A stretch of DNA of 63,942 nt from Pirellula staleyi DSM 6068 (GTDB lineage: Bacteria; Planctomycetota; Planctomycetia; Pirellulales; Pirellulaceae), in contig CAMCMB010000039.1 of assembly GCA_945875845.1 (NCBI GenBank), forward strand, positions 1 through 63,942. Direction: 5' to 3'. Below are positions 1 through 6,881 of the stretch, piece by piece. Under the pieces are notes generated by a model. The model was not told the DNA's origin. It searched no databases and saw only the letters and a program-made list of their open reading frames with translations. Position numbers and translations under genes: made by a program. Every line of letters starts with the position of its first letter. Position 1 is the stretch's first letter.

Positions 1-551
1 TCGTACGTCATTTCGGTAACCGCACCGTTCGACTTGGTCTTCGAGAGGAGCGAATCGCTCCCCACGATGTACTCGTAATCGGTGACATTACGAATATTGG
101 GATCGGTGATGATCGTATCGTCTGCTTGTCCGTCGAGAATGTTTGCGTCGATTGCGGCGGGCGAGACGACTTGCAGTCGTCGACCGGCGGCATCGTAACT
201 GATGGTGGTGACCGAGTTCATTCGATCTTTGGTCTTGATCACTCGGCCAGCATCGGCTGAAGACGTTGCGCCGTAGAGCGTTTGCTCTGTGCTACTGTCT
301 GGATAGGTGGTTTTGACTTTGCGTCCCATTCCGTCATATTCGAAGTTGGTAACGTGGCCTTCGGGGTTGGTGGTTTGTGTTAGTAGATTGCTGGAATTGT
401 AAGTAAACAGCGTGACAGGGCGAGAACCACTGGATGTGTCCGGGGATTCGGTGACCTTGGTCACAAGACCGCTAGTGTTGTATTCGTAGTCGGTTCGATA
501 GAGAGTTGGCGTACTTGAATTATAAAGTGCGCCCATTTGGTACTTGAGCAT
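1..551 (-). pseudogene. RHS/YD-repeat protein, partial (continues past the left edge)
   Basis: Reading the minus strand from about 551 to the window edge gives an open frame with classic YD-type repeats: YEYNTSGLVTKV, NFEYDGMGRKVKT, ISYDAAGRRLQ, DYEYIVGSD. Such repeats build the beta-strand shell of RHS and tRNA-nuclease/WapA-like cell-surface toxins or polymorphic proteins. Upstream of 551 the same frame stays open but runs straight into palindromic repeat DNA and no longer encodes YD motifs, so no proper N-terminus or signal peptide is visible. I read this as a gene whose 5' part was lost or replaced at the repeat cluster. The rest of the gene, including any toxin tip, lies outside the window, so toxin identity cannot be judged. 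The ATG at 551 could serve as a start of a shortened protein. Confidence 0.7.
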
Positions 552-605
552 GCCGACATTAGCGTGGCTCTTGGGTGAGTCCAACAGAATTAGCGATCGT
601 GACAT

Positions 606-816
606 ATGCCGTCGCTTTGCGACTCGTTGGATCATGGAATCGATCCTGGGGTTTCGTTCGCCTTCGCTCACTTCACCCCAGGCTATCGAATGCCGTCGCT
701 TCGCGACTCTGAGTCGCAAAGCGACGGCATGTGATAGCCACGGGTAAGGTGGCGACAGCCACTGCAACCCGTGGCACCATGTGCCCCTGCTATCGTGAGT
801 CGCAACGCGACGGCAT
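606..816. repeat. Cluster of palindromic REP-like units
   Basis: Four copies of a unit built on GCCGTCGC..GCGACTC occur at 606-625, 690-709, 711-730 and 797-816. The two middle copies face each other as a near-perfect inverted repeat, extended by CTATC at 683 and GATAG at 732. A further stem, CCACGGGT (738-745) with ACCCGTGG (768-775), lies between. Open frames crossing the cluster are by-products of the repeats. The stretch holds no convincing gene. Confidence 0.75.
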
Positions 817-897
817 ACGGGGGATAACAGGCAGGTCTTGGCTTGGAAATGGTTTCATGCATAGCGGTGCGGCAAACCGCGAAGCGGTTCAACATCG

Positions 898-1065
898 TAG
901 CCCGGGGTCGCGCCGCGCACCCCGGGAACTTCGCCCCAGTTCCGCCGAACCCCATCGGGGTTCAACAACTCAGAGGTGGATCTAAGGGCCTGATTGTGCA
1001 ACCCCGTTGGGGTTGAACGAGCCGTTCGTTTCCAGACCCGGGGTGCGGTGCGCGACCCCGGGCTA
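898..1065. repeat. Composite inverted repeat with CCCGGGG arms
   Basis: The arm at 898-926 (TAGCCCGGGGTCGCG and on) is matched as an inverted copy at 1037-1065 (ending CGCGACCCCGGGCTA). Between them lie two short palindromes, CCCCATCGGGG near 950-960 and CCCCGTTGGGG near 1001-1011. The whole can fold as a large cruciform. It looks like an interspersed non-coding repeat. No gene is supported between 552 and 1471 apart from the att repeat and the displaced integrase tail. Confidence 0.65.
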
Positions 1066-1124
1066 TATTGTTGAACGCCTTAGGCGTTGTCAGCCCGATA
1101 CGGATCAAGTCGCAAGCACATACG

Positions 1125-1150
1125 AAAAAAGCCCCGATAATTCAGGGCTT
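1125..1150 (-). terminator. Rho-independent terminator, probably the original tRNA-Val terminator
   Basis: On the minus strand the stem AAGCCC / GGGCTT (1145-1150 with 1129-1134) closes a 10-nt loop and is followed by a run of T. It lies 46 nt beyond the tRNA-derived repeat at 1196-1217. Before the element inserted, it would have been directly downstream of tRNA-Val. Confidence 0.7.
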
Positions 1151-1195
1151 TGACGAGATTTGTCGCTTGTTGGCTTCGCTTGGCAAAACTGCATG

Positions 1196-1217
1196 AGTGG
1201 ACGATATTGGACTCGAA
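1196..1217. other. Left attachment repeat (displaced tRNA-Val 3' end)
   Basis: The sequence AGTGGACGATATTGGACTCG plus AA is identical to 8218-8239. It corresponds to the T-arm and acceptor 3' strand of tRNA-Val on the minus strand. Flanking bases differ on both sides (G/A before, A/C after), so the identity block is exactly 22 bp. Confidence 0.88.
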
Positions 1218-1392
1218 AACACTTCAAAACCCTAGGGAAAACGAGTTGTTTCAATCAACTGGGTACTACAGTGGGGACTATCCCGAGTTGGCGGGTACTG
1301 ATGAACTACTTGCCACATGGGCCAAATTGGATGAGCCGGCCCGGCGTGATCTGCTGGCGGTTGCCCGTGGTTGGGTGAAGGTGGCACCATGA
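1218..1392 (+). other. Displaced alternative C-terminal coding segment of the integrase
   Basis: Read in the frame that the integrase uses across the att core, this segment continues after WTILDS with KTLQNPRENEL and later AGTDELLATWAKLDEPAR, ending in a TGA at 1390-1392. It has no start of its own that makes sense: the open frame begins only 46 nt upstream of the core. In the excised circle the integrase gene (to 8239) would join this segment (from 1218) without a frame change. A helical tail of this kind is plausible for planctomycete integrases, from memory. The competing +1 frame at 1160-1378 also encodes a GTTVGTI match to the integrase linker, so an old frameshift or duplication here is possible. 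Confidence 0.7.
1260..1281 (+). repeat. Copy 1 of a 22-bp repeat flanking the att core (possible arm site)
   Basis: GGGTACTACAGTGGGGACTA with one further base on each side is identical to 8050-8071 and in the same orientation. In the circular form one copy would lie on each side of the recombination core, as arm-type integrase binding sites do. It is also part of coding sequence, so coding duplication is the alternative. Confidence 0.55.
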
Positions 1393-1471
1393 GCCAAGCC
1401 GCTGATCAGCAGAAAGCGAATACAACCATTCCAGCGTCTAAAGCACACTGATCCATAAAGCAATTTCTTCG

Positions 1472-1996
1472 CTACTGTGTTTTGACTGCGAGTGGATGCT
1501 TCTCGCAGTTGATGTTGTTCGGGGTCGGATCGATGTACCAAATTCCGTATTTCTTTAGAGCGGACAGGGCAGATTGCACTAGTTCCCAATTGCCGTCGAA
1601 CAAACTGCTCTTTTCCTCTTCATATTCCGCCCATTGTTCGGACGTGTAATCTGGACGAGTCATCCAAGATTTGCCGAAGTCTAGAAGGTATGGGGGAGAG
1701 ACAATTGACATTTCAACGACAAGGAATTCAGAATCAAAATCGATCAGCCTTGGTACCGTAAATCCGGCAATTTCGTCGATATCCCTTTCCTTTAGCTTTA
1801 GGTAGCAATGGACTTCTCGATCAAAATTCCCAATTCGATCAAATACTTTGACGGCAGTTTCCCGATTAGTTTTCCAGACAATTCCCTCCTGCCCGACCCC
1901 CAATGGATTGCCAAAATCGATTAAGATTTGCCTTGAGTGGCCAAAGTCCTTTGCTCGAATCACCAGTTTGTCGTTGCTCATGTCGGTTAAACGCAC
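1472..1996 (-). CDS. Short protein-kinase-like protein, element cargo
   Basis: The 174-residue product has the N-lobe and catalytic-loop landmarks of the protein-kinase fold: a glycine-rich loop GVGQEGIVW, an AVK lysine in TAVKVFDR, a possible helix-C glutamate in DREVHCY, a hinge FLVVEMS, and YIDPTPNNI in the place of HRDxxxxN, keeping the Asp and Asn but not the His. The protein ends about 13 residues later, so there is no DFG segment and no C-lobe. It is either a truncated kinase or a member of a naturally short kinase-like family; I lean to the second because the frame is clean. A GTG start at 1996 has GGGAAGAG six bases upstream; the ATG at 1981 is the alternative and overlaps the ATG of the facing gene. 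Substrate unknown. Transcription would run out toward the left att site. Confidence 0.75.
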   Translation of the reverse strand: MRLTDMSNDKLVIRAKDFGHSRQILIDFGNPLGVGQEGIVWKTNRETAVKVFDRIGNFDREVHCYLKLKERDIDEIAGFTVPRLIDFDSEFLVVEMSIVSPPYLLDFGKSWMTRPDYTSEQWAEYEEEKSSLFDGNWELVQSALSALKKYGIWYIDPTPNNINCEKHPLAVKTQ

Positions 1997-2222
1997 TCCC
2001 TACTCTTCCCAAGTAATTCTTCAACTTGCCATTGCCGGGCAAACCATTGCTCTTGCGCAAGTCGGACCCGATTTTTTCGTTTTACGAGATCTGCCGACAG
2101 TTTCCCAATTGTCTGGGAATGGGCGTGTTGATGTAATCATCAACAATACCGTCGCAACTAGTAAAACCGTTTTTCTTCCACACGGCATTGTGAACGGATC
2201 AAAACGAGTTTCCTATTTTTGA
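1980..2222 (+). CDS. Small hypothetical protein facing the kinase-like gene
   Basis: The product is about 80 residues from ATG 1980, which overlaps the possible ATG (1981) of the divergent kinase-like gene in a shared CATG. It contains LAIAGQTIALAQVGPDFFVL, a leucine- and valine-rich beta pattern, then VDVIINNTVATSKTVFLPHGI and a basic end. The pattern resembles small hypothetical proteins of the form ..IxLAQVGPDFL..LPxGI that I remember from diverse bacteria; I know no assigned function. No clear ribosome-binding site precedes the ATG. The head-to-head arrangement suggests co-regulation or a two-component cargo module, such as toxin and antidote or defence; that is inference only. Confidence 0.6.
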   Translation: MSVKRTPYSSQVILQLAIAGQTIALAQVGPDFFVLRDLPTVSQLSGNGRVDVIINNTVATSKTVFLPHGIVNGSKRVSYF

Positions 2223-2289
2223 TCACTCTGAATTCCATTTTTATAGGAATTGATCCCGTCAGCTCTTCCATTGTCTCGCAAAGTATCGA

Positions 2290-2472
2290 GTGCCGACGTG
2301 GTTGGAACAATCTACCAATGCCCCTGGCGTCGATCCTCAAGCGATCAAATTGCACAAACGGTTGAACGGTGCCCTAGAACGTGGCGACGTATTGGAAAGC
2401 CTGCGATTGATGCGGGAGCTTAACCGTAATTGTGAGAGCGTTGGATACCGTCCACAGAATACGCTCAATTGA
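2290..2472 (+). CDS. Possible small protein of 60 residues
   Basis: A GTG-started frame encodes a short, mostly helical, charged product (KLHKRLNGALERGDVLE..LMRELNRNCE). Amino-acid composition looks protein-like and it follows the small cargo gene by 67 nt in the same direction. No motif is recognised and no strong ribosome-binding site is visible. It may be a real small element gene or a chance frame. Confidence 0.35.
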   Translation: MPTWLEQSTNAPGVDPQAIKLHKRLNGALERGDVLESLRLMRELNRNCESVGYRPQNTLN

Positions 2473-3004
2473 GACTCGGCAAGCTTGAGCCATCAAGAGC
2501 CCATTGCCTAAGCGGTTTGGCTAGGGGGGGCGGATCAAAATAGGCATGCAGAGCGTAGCGAGACCACGGGCTACTTCCGTACGTTTCCACAAATCGAGAG
2601 CCCTAAACAGGTGGCACCTTTATTTGATTGTTGGCAGGCGGATAGGTACGATAGTGCCCGGCCTACTTTGGGTCCCAATCGGAGGGTGACAGGGCCATGC
2701 GGCTTTGCTACTCCCATTTAACCTACCAAAAATCCGTCCGGTGAATCCAGTGAATCCGGTAACTCGTGGCGGGGGTACGGGGGCGGTGTGCCCTTTTTGG
2801 ATCCTAGCCAATCCAGGCAAACAAGCCTCGCGATGGAACGTCCCGATCCTCTCACACATAGTTCCTAGTTCCGGCGGGAATTGCTTTGGGGGTTCGGGGG
2901 CGGTCTGCTTGCCTCTACAGTTTTTTGCGATGCCCCGATAGAATCCTGGAATCGGGTAGCGGCCTAATTAACCGCGTACGGTCACCCATCGGCAACGTGT
3001 CTCC
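2473..3004. other. Stretch without a supported gene
   Basis: This element interior shows short G-rich repeats, including a direct repeat GTGAATCC(A/G)GTGAATCC at about 2741-2758. Open frames here have proline- and glycine-rich, low-complexity products and are not convincing. A replication origin for the circular form could lie here, but nothing proves it. Confidence 0.35.
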
Positions 3005-3055
3005 ATGCGTTCCCCTGGGTTGGCCGGCCCTTCATTCACAATGGAGATTCTGGAA

Positions 3056-4126
3056 ATGGGATATGCTGATCTAGCGGTGGAATGTGATCGACCAAACGCC
3101 AAAGGACTTGAGCGAACGATTCTTGTCTGCAAAAAGTGGGTAGCGAATCACTTGGATGCAGAAACATGGCTGGAAGATCGAAAACAAGAATTGATTCTCG
3201 CTTTCCCGCGTTGTTTGATTTCCTACTCTGAAATTTCCGATCTAACAGAGAAACTTCTGAATGCCAAAGCAACATTCAGATTTGCAGCCTTGAAACAAGC
3301 AAAGGTGACAAAGTCGACAGACTTGCGTGAGTTGGATATTGCAGACATCGAAGAAGATATTGAGACTTTCAAAAGAGACGAAGAATCGGGAATCGAACCG
3401 GATCCACAAAAAGTTCTGTTGTGTGAAAACAAGGTGAACAAGTCGAGAGCATCTTTGCAACGTGATAGGGACGAATTGGATAAAGCGAGCATGACGTTTT
3501 TTCGTGTTGAAGTATCGCTTGAATGGTTGGATGAGCAGCTAGATCAACGAAAACAGGAATTGACAGAGCTGAAAGAAAACTTCAGTATTCGGCTGTCCGA
3601 ATTGGAACCGTTGTTGTTGCAATTTGCGATGAGTGGAGCAGCGATAGATCAAGAGATCGAGCAGCTAGTTCCAAGTCTCTCACAACATCATCAGGAATTG
3701 GTCTATGCATGGCTTCAATCGAAATGGGAAGTACGCGAAGCGAATTGGGGAACGTTGTATGGCAAACTAAAAACATCGACCAACGAGCAAAGAGTAGAGA
3801 CGTTTAGGAACCTGGAACAACCCGTTGCCCCGGTGGTAGTATCGTTGCAAACGGACGTACTGGAAAATGGTCTAGATCGGGAAACTTGTTCGTTTAGGTG
3901 GGGAATCGATCTGTTTGTAAATTTGTCGGATGAGGTTATGAAAGCGATGGAGTTAATCGAAAAAAACTACAACCGTGGACGGATGACAACAAAGCAAAAT
4001 CTACTCAAAAAGTCCTCACAAGATTCGATCGGTAAGCTATTTCGTAGCGGTGACGCTAAGCGTATCGGTGAAATGTTGGTTCAAGTTGGCAGTAGCGTAA
4101 ACCTGCCCCCTCTCAATTGCCCGTAG
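3056..4126 (+). CDS. Coiled-coil protein of unknown function, element cargo
   Basis: The product is about 356 residues. ATG 3056 is preferred because GGAG lies nine bases upstream; ATG 3041 is possible. Roughly residues 50-215 are highly charged and helix-prone, with Leu/Ile at heptad-like spacing (DIADIEEDIETFKRDEE, LEWLDEQLDQRKQELTELKE), so a long coiled coil is likely. The C-terminal part (SFRWGIDLFVNLSDEVMKAM, then a lysine-rich stretch) looks globular and basic. No signal peptide or membrane segment is seen. Base composition is visibly richer in A than the neighbouring replication genes, which fits exchangeable cargo. It lies between the left-end cargo and the replication module. I do not recognise the family; defence or superinfection exclusion are possibilities only. 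Confidence 0.75.
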   Translation: MGYADLAVECDRPNAKGLERTILVCKKWVANHLDAETWLEDRKQELILAFPRCLISYSEISDLTEKLLNAKATFRFAALKQAKVTKSTDLRELDIADIEEDIETFKRDEESGIEPDPQKVLLCENKVNKSRASLQRDRDELDKASMTFFRVEVSLEWLDEQLDQRKQELTELKENFSIRLSELEPLLLQFAMSGAAIDQEIEQLVPSLSQHHQELVYAWLQSKWEVREANWGTLYGKLKTSTNEQRVETFRNLEQPVAPVVVSLQTDVLENGLDRETCSFRWGIDLFVNLSDEVMKAMELIEKNYNRGRMTTKQNLLKKSSQDSIGKLFRSGDAKRIGEMLVQVGSSVNLPPLNCP

Positions 4127-4232
4127 ATTGCCCGGTGAATGTCCTAGAGCCTGCCCGGTGACATCCGGAATACTACCTTGCGTTGGCTGATCGTAGTGAT
4201 CGGCCTATTTGATATACGCATTGGAGTATGCA

Positions 4233-4439
4233 ATGGAAGAGAGTAAAGAACTGGTTCCGTTAGCCGTTATGGCTAAGCGGCTGCGGGTGCCCTCTAAGTG
4301 GCTGCGTGAGCAAGCCGAAGCCGGTGATGTGCCTGGGTTGCTGGCCGGGAATCGGTGGTTGTTTCGGCCTGATGTAGTTGCCCCGATCGTGGCTGCAATG
4401 GCGGCTTCCACAGTCGAATCGAAAGTGGGTGCGGAATGA
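4233..4439 (+). CDS. Small helix-turn-helix protein, excisionase/AlpA-like
   Basis: The 68-residue product contains PLAVMAKRLRVPSKWLREQAEAG followed by VPGLLAGNRWLFRPDVV, the layout of MerR/excisionase-type winged helices: helix, turn, recognition helix, then a short wing before a domain-closing Val/Leu. GGAG sits six bases upstream of ATG 4233. It overlaps the next gene by 4 nt (ATGA), so both are probably translated together. In integrative elements such proteins bind DNA as recombination directionality factors or activate the integrase. Which of the two adjacent HTH proteins has that role cannot be decided here. Confidence 0.8.
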   Translation: MEESKELVPLAVMAKRLRVPSKWLREQAEAGDVPGLLAGNRWLFRPDVVAPIVAAMAASTVESKVGAE

Positions 4440-4684
4440 CTCCAATCGAGATCCAACAATTAGCCGATGCCATTGCTGAGCGGTTGGCCTGTCGTGCCAC
4501 TGGTGACACTATGCTTGATGCCCTCGGGGCGGCTGCGTTGCTTGCATGTTCGGTGCCGACAATCGAGCGGCTTACCAAGTCGGGCGAAATCCCCTCGGTG
4601 AAAGTTGGCCGGTTGCGGCGATACCGGCGGGCTGATTTGATGGCCCTAGAAAACAAAAAAGGGGGTGGCGATCATGGCAAGTAA
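4436..4684 (+). CDS. Helix-turn-helix protein, excisionase family type
   Basis: This 82-residue protein has an N-terminal amphipathic helix (IQQLADAIAERLA) and then LGAAALLACSVPTIERLTKSGE, IPSVKVGRLRRYRRADL, the usual HTH_17 pattern in which the recognition helix is followed by KVGRLRRYR. It starts inside the stop of the preceding HTH gene and ends within the start of the DUF3987 gene (stop at 4682-4684, next ATG at 4674). A paired set of small HTH proteins in front of a replication gene suggests a regulatory switch between integration and excision or replication. Confidence 0.85.
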   Translation: MTPIEIQQLADAIAERLACRATGDTMLDALGAAALLACSVPTIERLTKSGEIPSVKVGRLRRYRRADLMALENKKGGGDHGK

Positions 4685-6407
4685 TCGAAACCCTCAAGCA
4701 AAACTTGATGTGAACCATTCTAAACACGTCGATGAGCCTGGGAAGCCATGGGGTGAGCCTAAGGCCCTACCGGATCCACTGCCAACCGTAATGGCTTATT
4801 CCAGTGACTTACTGCCCAAGTCGATTGGGGCGGCGGTCGATGACATTGCTGAGCGGATGCAATGCCCCCCAGACTTCCCAGCGGCGGCAATGCTTGTTGC
4901 GTTGGCGGCGTTGGTCGGGTGTCGTGTTGGCATTAGGCCACGGCGTCATGATGATTGGCTTGTGGTGCCGAATCTATGGGGTGCGGTCGTAGGGCGGCCA
5001 TCTTTGAAGAAATCCCCAGGCATCCAAACGGCGGAAAAACGGATTCGAGCTATTGAAGCCCGAGAGCGTGAGCGGTTGGAACCAAGCATACTTTCGGCGG
5101 CTGTCGATGTGATGGTGGCCGAGGCCAAAATAAAGGCCCTCAAACAGGATTTCGACAAGGCCATTAAAGTTGGTAACGAGCCCGAGGCTAGGCGGTTGGC
5201 CGAGTCGATGAAAGAACTTGAGGAAACTGGTCCGCCAATACCCCGGCGGATCATTACCACGGATCCCACAATCGAAAAATTGTGCGACATGCTTAACGTG
5301 CATCGGTCGGGGATGTTGCTTTGGGTCGATGAGCTAGTTGGATGGATGCGTTCGTTAGATCGTGACGATAAGGCAGGCGTGAGGCAACAATTCTTGACCC
5401 TATGGAATGGCCAAGGTCGATTGAACATTGATCGAATTGGCCGAGGCGAAACCGTGGTTGAGTCTCCATGCGTTGGCTTGTTTGGATGCTGTACCCCTGG
5501 CGGTTTGAGCGACTACGTTTTGGCGGCCATCAAGGGCGGTCGTGGTGACGATGGCTTGATGCAACGGCTGCAAGTGATTGTTTGGCCGGATTCGCCCAAG
5601 GGTTATCGGCATGTTGATCAATGGCCCGATTCCCCAGCCCGTCAAATGTTGGCGGAAGTGTTCGAGCGGTTGGCGGATCTTGAGCCTAGCGAGTTTGCAT
5701 CGATCGATAAGTTCGATGATGGCAAGATTCCATGGCTTAGATTCGATGATGCTGGCCAAGCGGTGTTTGATCAATGGGATTCTAAGTTGCAACGGCGGTT
5801 GCGTTCGGATGACTTGCCTGAGGCGTTGGAATCGCATTTGAGCAAGTACGCGTCCATGGTTCCAAGTATTGCCCTGGTGTTGCATTTGGCATCGGGCGAT
5901 CTTGGCCCCGTGAGCGGTGAGGCTGCGGCAACGGCGGTTCGTTGGTCGGAATATCTTGAATCCCATGCGAATCGAGTCTATTCCATTGCAACGGCCCCCG
6001 AGAGGCAAGCGGCGTTGCCATTGCTACGGCGGTTGATTGAATGGCCTGCGGATAAGGCAATTCGTGTTCGATCGATTCGAGAGCATGGCTGGGCGTCCCT
6101 GAGCGATACGGATTCCATTGAAGGTGCTTTGGATCTACTGATCGACTGCGGATGGGTGCAAGCGTTCGAGATTAAGCCAACGACTGGCCGGCCAACTACG
6201 GAATTCTTTTTGCATCCTGAGGCATCGCAATTTCTGAAAACTGTAAGGAACGGAACCCACAAAACCATCGAAACTCCTTCCAAGAGTACTTTTGAGGGTT
6301 TTGAGGGTTCGAAATCTAAGGAAACGGAAATAAATTTGGCCCCGAGGATCCCGGCGGCGGATGTGGAAATCAAGCCAACGGCGGCCCGAGAAAAGGGGTT
6401 CGTTTGA
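4674..6407 (+). CDS. DUF3987 (YfjI-like) protein, putative replication helicase/primase type
   Basis: The protein is about 577 residues. Segments typical of DUF3987 are visible: FPAAAMLVALAALVGCRVGI, PNLWGAVVGRPSLKKSPGI (the P-loop-like region, here GRPSLKKS), a charged helical insert around residues 120-190, then GMLLWVDELVGWMRSLDR (Walker B-like) and LFGCCTPGGLSDYV with GGRGDDGLMQRLQV. In this family the fold is AAA/helicase-like and members are common replication proteins of satellites and small integrative elements. The C-terminal 100 residues look like a separate winged-helix region. ATG 4674 is used; GTG 4665 is an alternative. It is coupled to the HTH gene upstream and the zinc-ribbon gene downstream (TGATG). 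Confidence 0.85.
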   Translation: MASNRNPQAKLDVNHSKHVDEPGKPWGEPKALPDPLPTVMAYSSDLLPKSIGAAVDDIAERMQCPPDFPAAAMLVALAALVGCRVGIRPRRHDDWLVVPNLWGAVVGRPSLKKSPGIQTAEKRIRAIEARERERLEPSILSAAVDVMVAEAKIKALKQDFDKAIKVGNEPEARRLAESMKELEETGPPIPRRIITTDPTIEKLCDMLNVHRSGMLLWVDELVGWMRSLDRDDKAGVRQQFLTLWNGQGRLNIDRIGRGETVVESPCVGLFGCCTPGGLSDYVLAAIKGGRGDDGLMQRLQVIVWPDSPKGYRHVDQWPDSPARQMLAEVFERLADLEPSEFASIDKFDDGKIPWLRFDDAGQAVFDQWDSKLQRRLRSDDLPEALESHLSKYASMVPSIALVLHLASGDLGPVSGEAAATAVRWSEYLESHANRVYSIATAPERQAALPLLRRLIEWPADKAIRVRSIREHGWASLSDTDSIEGALDLLIDCGWVQAFEIKPTTGRPTTEFFLHPEASQFLKTVRNGTHKTIETPSKSTFEGFEGSKSKETEINLAPRIPAADVEIKPTAAREKGFV

Positions 6408-6745
6408 TGGTCGAAACTCTGCTACGCGAATTGAAGGCGATCGGCGTAATTCTGTTTATCGAGGATGGCCGGCTAGGGTTCGATGCCCCTAGCGGTTCGA
6501 TGACCGGTGAGCTACTAGCCCGAGTTCGTGCAGAGCGTGAGGGCTTGCTGGCATTGCTTCAAGGTGAACAACCAACAATGCCGGAGCCGTGTGGGGCGAT
6601 CTGTCCATACTGCCGATCGGAACTGCTTGAGGATGTCGAGCTGGGTTGGCAGTGTTGCAAGTGCAAGCGGTTGGCGTGGATTTGGCTTCCCGGTGGTTCG
6701 ATTGTTCGGGCGGATTGCGAACACATGGATCTTGAATGGAGCTAA
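6407..6745 (+). CDS. Small protein with TubC-like N-terminus and zinc ribbon
   Basis: The 112-residue product starts with VETLLRELKAIGVILFIEDGRLGFDAP, which resembles the TubC-type N-terminal docking fold, followed by a helix. The C-terminal half has CGAICPYCRSEL and WQCCKCKRLAWIW, two CxxC knuckles that should bind zinc. In other elements a TubC-like stretch is fused to DUF3987-type proteins, so this may be a separated part of the replication protein. The start codon overlaps the stop of the DUF3987 gene (TGATG), so the two products are probably made in step and may interact. Confidence 0.75.
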   Translation: MVETLLRELKAIGVILFIEDGRLGFDAPSGSMTGELLARVRAEREGLLALLQGEQPTMPEPCGAICPYCRSELLEDVELGWQCCKCKRLAWIWLPGGSIVRADCEHMDLEWS

Positions 6746-6881
6746 ATGTTTCAATTGGGTGCGGTCGATGGTATCTTGATGGATGCCACGGCTAGGAAAT
6801 CATGAGCCGAAAACCAGTTACCCATACTGGCTGTCGTGGCTTTTCTAAATCATATGGGTTCAACGAATGGGAGTTGATTTG

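Noticed and set aside
544-985. Several open frames on both strands over the left repeat cluster
   Set aside because: They are encoded by palindromic repeats, with arginine- and alanine-rich products and no independent start or conserved motif.
1160-1378. A 72-residue frame overlapping the displaced integrase tail
   Set aside because: It shares GTTVGTI with the integrase linker, but the rest (SWRVLMNYLPHG..) is not protein-like, whereas the other frame gives a regular helical tail.
2705-2941. A 78-residue frame in the element's interior
   Set aside because: Low-complexity, rich in Pro, Gly and Val, made from the short direct repeats; no start signal.
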